Assembly: GCA_002449635.1 (NCBI GenBank)
Contig: DJXF01000005.1
Coordinates: 366 to 18,648 of the forward strand
Origin: Clostridiales bacterium UBA7011
Lineage (GTDB): Bacteria > Bacillota > Clostridia > Oscillospirales > Butyricicoccaceae
Length of the DNA: 18,283 nucleotides
Direction: 5' to 3'
How positions within the stretch are numbered: the stretch's first letter is position 1; each line of letters opens with the position of its first letter. The notes beneath the pieces are model-generated. The model did not search any database, was not told the DNA's origin, and saw only the letters and a list, made by a program, of their open reading frames with translations. The position numbers were made by a program, and so were the translations under genes. Below, piece by piece: positions 13,046 to 18,283 of this stretch.

Positions 13046-13738
13046 ATGAGTCAGCTGACGGTGAACGGCATACCGGTCGATGTGGAATACAAAAAAATCC
13101 GTTCCATGAACATCTATGTCAAGGCGCCTGACGGGCATGTAAAAATTACCGTTCCGCTGCGAACAGGCAGTCAGGTGATTGAAGCCTTTCTTTTCCGTCA
13201 CATGGACTGGATTGCCGCACAGCAGAAAAAAGTGCGGGAACGGTATCCGCAGCATACGTATCTGTCCGGCGATACCATTTTTCTGCTGGGCGCTCCCTGT
13301 GTGCTTGAGGTGAGGGAGACAGAAAAAAAGAGGTCGTGCGGCATGGAGCGGGAAGATAATCGGCTGATTTTAACCGCGCCTTTGAACAGCACGGCGGAAC
13401 AGCGTGAAGCCATCCTGCGAAAATGGCAGCGGGAGCAGCTGCACGCGATTCTGTCTGGCATGATACCGGAATGGTCGTCGAAACTCGGCGTTTTGCCGCC
13501 GGAATGGCATATCAAACGGATGAAGACAAAGTGGGGCACGTGCAATCATCGGGCGAAAAGAATCTGGCTGAGTCTTGCGCTCATCGAATATCCGACCGAA
13601 TGCATCTCCTATACCGTCCTGCACGAGCTGGTTCATCTGCTTGTACCGAATCACAGCGCTCGTTTCTGGGAGCTGATGACAGAATATATGCCGGACTGGA
13701 AGAAACGAAGAAAACGGCTGAATGCGGTTCAGCGATAA
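13046..13738 (+). CDS. SprT/YgjP-like zinc metalloprotease (DUF45, M48-type)
   Basis: A 230-residue protein of the YgjP/DUF45 family. The N-terminal part is beta-rich (VKITVPLRTG, IFLLGAPCVLEV), followed by the MKTKWGTCNH and IWLSLALIEYP segments typical of the family, then the zinc site HELVH (H193, E194, H197) with third ligand H203 in PNHSARFW. These proteins resemble SprT and WLM proteases; physiological substrates are mostly unknown. ATG 13046 is used because AGAGGAGG (13033-13040) precedes it; an in-frame ATG at 12992 would overlap the upstream gene. It lies 43 nt after the second YibE/F gene, so it is probably the last gene of that operon. Confidence 0.9.
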   Translation: MSQLTVNGIPVDVEYKKIRSMNIYVKAPDGHVKITVPLRTGSQVIEAFLFRHMDWIAAQQKKVRERYPQHTYLSGDTIFLLGAPCVLEVRETEKKRSCGMEREDNRLILTAPLNSTAEQREAILRKWQREQLHAILSGMIPEWSSKLGVLPPEWHIKRMKTKWGTCNHRAKRIWLSLALIEYPTECISYTVLHELVHLLVPNHSARFWELMTEYMPDWKKRRKRLNAVQR

Positions 13739-13742
13739 AGCC

Positions 13743-13766
13743 ACGGTGCGGGATACACCGCGCCGT
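13743..13766 (+). terminator. Hairpin after the metalloprotease gene, possible terminator
   Basis: ACGGTGCGG (13743-13751) pairs with CCGCGCCGT (13758-13766), one G-T wobble, loop GATACA. Only ATTTC follows, so a classical T-tract is missing; termination is plausible but unproven. Confidence 0.4.
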
Positions 13767-13879
13767 ATTTCGGGAACAGGAAGCAAATAGTGTTTCATTT
13801 TCACCAAAAGAGGAACAGATCAGCGGTGTGATTTTGACATTCGCCGGCGGCAATGGGTCTTTTCCTTCGATATGTTTGA

Positions 13880-13888
13880 TGCTATAAT
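13880..13888 (+). promoter_or_regulatory. Extended -10 promoter of the acetyltransferase gene
   Basis: TGCTATAAT (13880-13888) is an extended -10 with perfect TATAAT. No good -35 is seen at 17 nt. The 16 bases TATAATACAAAAGGAA here are identical to those at the dinB promoter (4907-4922). Confidence 0.6.
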
Positions 13889-13901
13889 ACAAAAGGAAAC
13901 C

Positions 13902-13949
13902 GTGTATCTGCACGATATTGATATGGGCATAAGGAAGTTTTCAGATTGA
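13902..13949 (+). CDS. Possible 15-codon leader peptide
   Basis: A GTG at 13902 opens a 15-codon frame (MYLHDIDMGIRKFSD) whose TGA (13947-13949) overlaps the TTG start of the acetyltransferase. AAAAGG (13891-13896) lies 5 nt upstream. It could couple translation, but such a short frame may be chance. Confidence 0.25.
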   Translation: MYLHDIDMGIRKFSD

Positions 13950-14569
13950 ACAATATGATTATCCGTCCCGCTGTGGAAGCGGACGCCGCGGAAATGCTGG
14001 CGCTGTATACGCCGTATGTTCTGCACACGACAGTAACAAGTGAATATGATCCGCCGAGCCTGGAGGAGTTTACCGGCCGCATTCGCACCTTTACGGCTAA
14101 ATTGCCGTGGCTGTGCTGTGAAATAGACGGTCAGATTGTCGGCTATGGTTATGCCTCGCCGCACCGGACACGGGCTGCGTATCAGTGGTCGTGCGAGACT
14201 TCCATCTACACACGCATGGGCTATCAGCGCCGCGGCGTTGCCTCTGCACTGTACGGTGCACTGTTTGAAATTCTTTCCAGTCAGGGCTATTACAGCATTT
14301 ATGTCGGCATTACCTGTCCGAATCCGCGCAGCATGGCGTTCCATCTGGCGATGGGCTTTGAGCGCATGGGGACATATCAAAACAGTATGTATAAATTCGG
14401 AAGGTGGCGCGATGTCATCTGGATGGGAAAATCGCTGCGCAGTCACGACGGCGCGCCGCGCCCTGTCACGCCGTATCCTGAGATCAAAGACAGCCGATTT
14501 CTCGCAGATGTGCTGGAGCGGGCGGCATCCCGCATCCACGCGCCGCATGCCGTGAAGGTCGTGTCGTGA
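13946..14569 (+). CDS. GNAT-family N-acetyltransferase (phosphinothricin acetyltransferase-like)
   Basis: A 207-residue acetyl-CoA-dependent N-acetyltransferase. The N-terminal IIRPAVEADAAEMLALYTPYV, the substrate-region residues TVTSEYDPPSLEEF, the RRGVASALYGALF acetyl-CoA loop (Q/R-x-x-G-x-A/G pattern) and NPRSMAFHLAMGFERMG followed by YKFGRWRDVIWMGK match the PAT/Bar-like subgroup. Members acetylate phosphinothricin, methionine sulfoximine or other amines; many homologues have no known natural substrate. The TTG at 13946 has AAGGAAG (13931-13937) 8 nt upstream; the ATG at 13955 would be 17 nt away. Monocistronic in appearance. Its C-terminus is somewhat longer than usual, with a tail after the conserved MGKSLR segment. 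Confidence 0.88.
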   Translation: MNNMIIRPAVEADAAEMLALYTPYVLHTTVTSEYDPPSLEEFTGRIRTFTAKLPWLCCEIDGQIVGYGYASPHRTRAAYQWSCETSIYTRMGYQRRGVASALYGALFEILSSQGYYSIYVGITCPNPRSMAFHLAMGFERMGTYQNSMYKFGRWRDVIWMGKSLRSHDGAPRPVTPYPEIKDSRFLADVLERAASRIHAPHAVKVVS

Positions 14570-14595
14570 GAAAACCGTTTTTTTCGCATTTTCGG

Positions 14596-14613
14596 GCAGG
14601 ACATTTGTCCTGC
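14596..14613 (+). other. Small hairpin between the acetyltransferase gene and radC
   Basis: GCAGGAC (14596-14602) and GTCCTGC (14607-14613) close an ATTT loop. No T-tract follows on either strand. It may be part of a terminator or an operator; nothing more can be said. No clear radC promoter was seen. Confidence 0.35.
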
Positions 14614-14698
14614 GGCTGCGCTGCTGTATCAGGTCCGGGGGAAAAGAAAGTCTGACAGTGTGTACGGATGCTGCTTCATCGTTCAAAGGGGGAAAACA

Positions 14699-15379
14699 AT
14701 GGCGGGAGAAATTCATCAGAAACACCGCGCACGCATGCGCAGGCGTTTTCTGGAGCACGGACTGGACAATTTCGCTGACCATGAGGTATTGGAGCTTTTG
14801 CTGTATTATGCAGTTCCGCGAGGCGATGTCAATCCGCTCGCGCATCGACTGATCGAGGAGTTTGGTTCGCTGGCAGGGGTGCTCGAGGCATCTCCCGTCG
14901 ATATCCAGAGAGTTTCGGGCGCGGGAGAGGCAGTCGCCGCACTGCTGCATCTGCTGCCGCCGGTATTTCGGCGTTATCAGCTGTCGAAAGTAAGCGGCGC
15001 GTGTTATAATTCCTCCGAACTTTTGGGAGAAATGCTGATCGGCTATTTTGCAGATAAGCCGCATGAAACCGCGGCGGCGGTTCTGCTCGACAACAAATGC
15101 CGTCTCATCCGAATTTGTGAAATCGGACAGGGCAGCGCAAATGCTGTGCGGGTTAACGAGCGCAAGCTGCTGACAGTCGTACTGCAGCACAACGCGGCCA
15201 ATGTTGTATTGGCGCACAATCATCCGCGCGGGGCGTGTCAGCCCTCTCGCGCCGATATTTTGGAGACCTCTCGTCTGCGCGAACTCCTGCGGCGCATCGA
15301 CGTCATGCTCGTCGATCACATTATCGTTGCGGAGAGAAGATGGATTTCCCTCCAGTCCAGTCACTCTCTGCGTATTTAA
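14699..15379 (+). CDS. radC: RadC-family JAB/JAMM domain protein
   Basis: A 226-residue RadC (UPF0758) protein. The N-terminal part (about 5-85) is the helix-hairpin-helix-like region, including HEVLELLLYYAVPRGDVNP. The C-terminal JAMM domain has the metal motif H-x-H-x10-D: HNHPRG with H173 and H175, and D186 in PSRAD. The motif implies a metallohydrolase; despite the name, a role in DNA repair is not established, and homologues are also found with anti-plasmid and mobile systems. The start at ATG 14699 follows AAAGGGGGA (14685-14693). It precedes uvrB by 74 nt, but uvrB has its own SOS-controlled promoter. Length is normal. Confidence 0.92.
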   Translation: MAGEIHQKHRARMRRRFLEHGLDNFADHEVLELLLYYAVPRGDVNPLAHRLIEEFGSLAGVLEASPVDIQRVSGAGEAVAALLHLLPPVFRRYQLSKVSGACYNSSELLGEMLIGYFADKPHETAAAVLLDNKCRLIRICEIGQGSANAVRVNERKLLTVVLQHNAANVVLAHNHPRGACQPSRADILETSRLRELLRRIDVMLVDHIIVAERRWISLQSSHSLRI

Positions 15380-15389
15380 TGAGGAAAAC

Positions 15390-15401
15390 GAACGTTTGTT
15401 C
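15390..15401. promoter_or_regulatory. LexA (Cheo/DinR) SOS box of uvrB
   Basis: GAAC GTTT GTTC (15390-15401, preceded by C) fits the Gram-positive LexA box GAAC-N4-GTTC. It abuts the -35 of the uvrB promoter, where a bound LexA dimer would block RNA polymerase. uvrB is a known SOS gene in Bacillus. Confidence 0.8.
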
Positions 15402-15430
15402 TTGCGTTCGCGTGCGATTTGCTCTATAAT
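15402..15430 (+). promoter_or_regulatory. Promoter of uvrB
   Basis: -35 TTGCGT (15402-15407), 17-nt spacer, perfect -10 TATAAT (15425-15430). Start near 15437, so the leader is only about 17 nt and consists mainly of the ribosome binding site. Confidence 0.8.
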
Positions 15431-15453
15431 AGAGCGCACAGGAGGTGCTGTAC

Positions 15454-17418
15454 ATGCCGAAATTTGAGGTTGTTTCCCCGTACAAGCCGGCGGGCGATCA
15501 GCCGCAGGCGATTGAAAAGCTCGCACAGGGTGTCGCGCTCGGATTTCCGGAGCAGACGCTGTTGGGCGTCACCGGCTCAGGTAAGACGTTTACCATGGCC
15601 AATATTATTCAGGCTGTGCAGAAGCCTACGCTGGTGCTGGCACACAATAAGACGCTGGCGGCACAGCTGTGCTCAGAGCTGCGCGAATTTTTTCCGAACA
15701 ACGCAGTGGAGTTTTTCGTCTCGTACTATGACTACTATCAGCCGGAAGCGTATATTGCTTCGACAGATACCTATATCGAAAAGGATTCCGCAATCAATGA
15801 AGAAATTGAGCGTTTGCGCCATTCCGCGACATCTTCGCTGTTTGAACGGGAGGATGTGATTATTGTCGCGTCTGTTTCCTGCATCTATTCGCTCGGCGAC
15901 CCGATTGACTACAAAAATATGGTCATTTCTCTTCGCCCGGGCATGGAAGTGGAACGCGACGCGCTGACCAGAAAATTGATTGAGATTCAATACGAGCGCA
16001 ATGATATCGCGTTTGAGCGCAATCGTTTCCGCGTGCGCGGTGATACGGTCGAAATCTGGCCGGTTTATACCGATTCCTTTGCATACCGTATTGAGTTTTT
16101 CGGGGATGAAATCGACCGCATCAGCGAAATCAATCCGCTGACCGGAGCACGCACGCGCGACGTACAGCACGCGGCGATTTATCCTGCGTCGCATTATGTT
16201 GCCTCGCGGGACAAGATGGAGACCGCGCTCAAGGAGATTGAACGCGAACTCGAGGAACGCATCAAATGGTTTGAGGAACATGACAAGCTTGTCGAGGCGC
16301 AGCGCATCGGTCAGCGCACGCGCTATGACATGGAAATGATGCAGGAAATCGGTTTTTGCAGCGGAATAGAGAACTATTCCCGCGTGATTTCCGGACGAAA
16401 GCCGGGCACAGCACCGTTTACGCTGCTCGATTATTTCCCCAAGGATTTTCTCATGATTATCGACGAGTCGCATGTCACACTGCCGCAGGTCCGCGCGATG
16501 TTTCACGGAGACTATGCGCGCAAAAAGAGCCTGATTGACAATGGCTTCCGCCTGCCGTCCGCACTCGACAACCGTCCGCTGAATTTTGACGAATTTCAGG
16601 AGCGCATTCATCAGGTTATTTATGTCAGCGCAACGCCGTCAGATTATGAAAAGAGCCGTTCCAGCCAGATTGTCGAGCAGCTCATTCGTCCGACCGGTCT
16701 GCTCGACCCGAAGGTCGAGGTGCGCCCCATTGAAGGACAGATTGACGATTTAATCGGCGAAATCAACACGCGCGCGGCACGAAAAGAGCGTGTGCTTGTC
16801 ACGACCCTGACCAAGAAGATGGCAGAGGATTTGACCTCTTACCTCGAAGATGCGGGCATCCGCGTGCGGTATCTGCATCACGATGTCAAGACAATCGAAC
16901 GCATGGAGCTGATTCGTGACCTGCGGCTGGGGCTGTATGACGTCCTCGTGGGCATCAATCTGCTGCGCGAGGGTCTCGATTTGCCGGAAGTCTCTCTGGT
17001 CGCCATCCTGGATGCCGATAAGGAAGGATTTCTCCGCTCGGAGACATCGCTCGTACAGACAATCGGACGCGCTGCGCGCAATGCAAACGGCGAAGTGGTG
17101 CTGTACGCCGATGCTGTCACACCGTCCATGGCCCGCGCAATGCATGAGACAGAACGCCGCCGAACGATTCAGCAGCAGTTTAACGAGGAGCACGGGATTG
17201 TTCCGAAAACCATCGTCAAACAGGTGCGCGATGTCATTGAAATTTCCGCACCTGCGACTGAGGTCGGCGCAGTTGTCAGCCGAAAGAAGCTCAACAAAAC
17301 ACAGCGGCTGCAGCAGATTGCAAGTCTGCGCAGGCAGATGAAGGAAGCTGCAAAAATGCTTGAATTTGAGCTTGCAGCCGAGCTGCGCGACCGCATTCGT
17401 GAACTGGAGCAGGAATAA
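15454..17418 (+). CDS. uvrB: Excinuclease ABC subunit B
   Basis: A 654-residue UvrB, close to the Bacillus length. It verifies DNA damage delivered by UvrA and recruits UvrC in nucleotide excision repair. Walker A GVTGSGKT is at residues 38-45, the damage-probing beta-hairpin at VSYYDYYQPEAYI, the Walker B DESH at 337-340, helicase motifs VSATPSDYE and GINLLREGLDLPEVSLVAI, QTIGRAARN, and the C-terminal UVR motif (LRRQMKEAAKMLEFELAAEL) that binds UvrC. ATG 15454 follows AGGAGGTG (15440-15447) at 6 nt; a GTG at 15445 lies within that site. In many Firmicutes uvrA follows in the same operon; here a terminator comes 50 nt after the stop and a different gene follows, so uvrB stands alone. Confidence 0.98.
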   Translation: MPKFEVVSPYKPAGDQPQAIEKLAQGVALGFPEQTLLGVTGSGKTFTMANIIQAVQKPTLVLAHNKTLAAQLCSELREFFPNNAVEFFVSYYDYYQPEAYIASTDTYIEKDSAINEEIERLRHSATSSLFEREDVIIVASVSCIYSLGDPIDYKNMVISLRPGMEVERDALTRKLIEIQYERNDIAFERNRFRVRGDTVEIWPVYTDSFAYRIEFFGDEIDRISEINPLTGARTRDVQHAAIYPASHYVASRDKMETALKEIERELEERIKWFEEHDKLVEAQRIGQRTRYDMEMMQEIGFCSGIENYSRVISGRKPGTAPFTLLDYFPKDFLMIIDESHVTLPQVRAMFHGDYARKKSLIDNGFRLPSALDNRPLNFDEFQERIHQVIYVSATPSDYEKSRSSQIVEQLIRPTGLLDPKVEVRPIEGQIDDLIGEINTRAARKERVLVTTLTKKMAEDLTSYLEDAGIRVRYLHHDVKTIERMELIRDLRLGLYDVLVGINLLREGLDLPEVSLVAILDADKEGFLRSETSLVQTIGRAARNANGEVVLYADAVTPSMARAMHETERRRTIQQQFNEEHGIVPKTIVKQVRDVIEISAPATEVGAVVSRKKLNKTQRLQQIASLRRQMKEAAKMLEFELAAELRDRIRELEQE

Positions 17419-17467
17419 ATGCCGGATACGGTGTGTTCCGACTGGTGAATGAAATACAAACAAAACG

Positions 17468-17518
17468 GTCCCACAACGGTATTGTTCGTTTAACGGCATG
17501 CCGCTGCGGGACTTTTTT
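17468..17518 (+). terminator. Terminator of uvrB
   Basis: GTCCCACAACGG (17468-17479) faces CCGCTGCGGGAC (17501-17512): ten pairs and two A-C mismatches, with a 21-nt loop, then six T (17513-17518). The rest of the gap to 17690 shows a short GCTGC/GCAGC hairpin but no convincing promoter for the next gene. Confidence 0.8.
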
Positions 17519-17703
17519 GTCTTGATTTGAGGATCCTTCCCGATGCGGAATCATAACGCTGAACAAGCGCACGCAGGTTGTGCTGCGGCAGCTTCATGCA
17601 AAGGCAATCCGGCTTTGGTCAGGCGTATGGAACCATGGACTTGCGGGGAAGATGGTATCAAAGGAAGGAACAGATACCGAAACAGCTGGGAAAGGAGTCG
17701 GTT

Positions 17704-18283
17704 ATGAGACAGGTTGAAATTGCGATTGTCGGAGGCGGTGCCGCAGGCCTGACCGCTGCAATCTATGCTGCACGGGAAAAACGGAGCTCTGCTGTCATCG
17801 ACGATTATCCGGGCGGACAGATTCTGTGGGCGGAAAAAGTGGACAATTATCCGGGCATCCCCGGTATTTCCGGCGAGGAGCTTGCGCAGGCCTTTCGCCG
17901 GCACGCGGAAGATCAGGGAGCCGTGTGGATTGAAAGCACGATCGATCGCATTGCCAAACAGGCGGATGGCAGCTTTCTGCTGAGCCTGCATGACGGAACA
18001 GAAAACGATCAGCTTCAGGCGCAGAGTGTGATTTATGCTGCGGGCTGTAAGCACCGCTTGCTTGGCATTGAGGGAGAGACACGCCTGACCGGCCACGGTG
18101 TGTCTTATTGTGCGTCCTGTGATGCGGCATTTTATCCGGGGAAAACAGTGGCTGTGATTGGCGGCGGCAATACGGCTCTGGGCGATGCGCTGATTTTATC
18201 ACGCATTGCAAAGACGGTGTATGTGATTCACCGCAGAGATGCCTTCCGGGCTTCTGCGGAGTTGGTTGACGCGGCAAAGCGGG
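17704..18283 (+). CDS. Thioredoxin reductase-like FAD/NAD(P)H oxidoreductase (3' part missing)
   Basis: The first 193 codons of a flavoprotein are present; the window ends inside the gene. The FAD-binding GGGAAGLTAAIYAAR starts at residue 10, GGQI and NYPGIPGISGEEL follow as in TrxB, the redox-active disulfide is CASC in SYCASCDAAFYPGK, the NADP(H)-binding fold begins VIGGGNTALGDA, and HRRDAFRAS is the NADPH-specificity motif. All these fit thioredoxin-disulfide reductase; small departures (CASC instead of CATC, GGGNTA instead of GGGDSA, CDA instead of CDG) leave open a TrxB-like paralogue with another partner. ATG 17704 follows AAAGGAG (17691-17697) at 6 nt. No thioredoxin gene is in view; one may lie downstream. 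Confidence 0.9.
   Translation, partial: MRQVEIAIVGGGAAGLTAAIYAAREKRSSAVIDDYPGGQILWAEKVDNYPGIPGISGEELAQAFRRHAEDQGAVWIESTIDRIAKQADGSFLLSLHDGTENDQLQAQSVIYAAGCKHRLLGIEGETRLTGHGVSYCASCDAAFYPGKTVAVIGGGNTALGDALILSRIAKTVYVIHRRDAFRASAELVDAAKR

Noticed and set aside
13820..15526. A 568-codon open frame on the minus strand across the acetyltransferase and radC genes
   Set aside because: It is antisense to two well-recognised genes, its translation resembles no family, is rich in Arg, Cys and His as antisense frames are here, and no ribosome binding site or promoter fits.
15673..16611. A 312-codon minus-strand frame opposite uvrB
   Set aside because: Antisense shadow of a highly conserved gene.

Overview
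The window looks like a chromosomal segment of a Clostridia-type Firmicute, probably of the Oscillospiraceae/Butyricicoccus kind. This rests on AGGAGG/GAGGTGAT ribosome binding sites, TTGACA-17-TATAAT promoters, a Gram-positive LexA (Cheo) box, frequent GTG/TTG starts, and families such as YibE/F, a FliB-like cysteine-cluster protein and a UTRA-type GntR regulator. The lineage is inference; no rRNA or species marker is present. No phage, insertion sequence or CRISPR array was seen, so this is mostly housekeeping and accessory chromosome.

Layout. 1-138: the 3' end of tRNA-Gly, tRNA-Cys and a terminator. 209-2068: a short-chain dehydrogenase and an EamA-type transporter, ending in a terminator shared with the convergent aquaporin gene (2088-2786, minus). 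The aquaporin has a near-consensus promoter with a 19-bp palindrome at its start site. 3116-3274: a complete tRNA-Pro(GGG) unit with promoter and terminator. 3485-3698: a 56-residue protein and its terminator. 3801-4526 (minus): a HutC-type GntR regulator with two GTNTANAC operators upstream. 4527-4935: an unusually structured intergenic region (Z-DNA-prone tract, 23-bp perfect palindrome with a third half-site) before dinB (4936-6195).

6246-8135 (minus): a two-gene operon coding for an HD hydrolase fused to a Nudix domain, then a FliB-like protein. 8331-9564: a cation antiporter behind a leader that reads as a yybP-ykoY manganese riboswitch with a competing terminator. 9725-10636: a lone nadA. 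10715-10960 (minus): a small HMA-like fold protein without the metal-binding CxxC. 11019-13738: an apparent operon of two overlapping YibE/F membrane proteins and a SprT/YgjP-like metalloprotease. 13946-14569: a GNAT acetyltransferase. 14699-15379: RadC. 15390-17518: uvrB with a LexA box on its -35. 17704-end: a thioredoxin reductase-like flavoprotein cut by the window edge.

How it fits together. DNA repair and nucleotide care recur (dinB, HD-Nudix, radC, uvrB), but only uvrB shows an SOS box. Ion and water balance is a second theme (aquaporin, riboswitch-controlled antiporter, EamA). The strongest leads are the Mn riboswitch upstream of a CaCA antiporter, the HD-Nudix fusion, and the palindromes upstream of dinB and the aquaporin gene. 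Gene-free stretches over 300 bases are 2787-3159 (aquaporin promoter and palindrome, tRNA-Pro promoter; nothing recognised between 2930 and 3110), 4527-4935 and 8136-8548, all described below.
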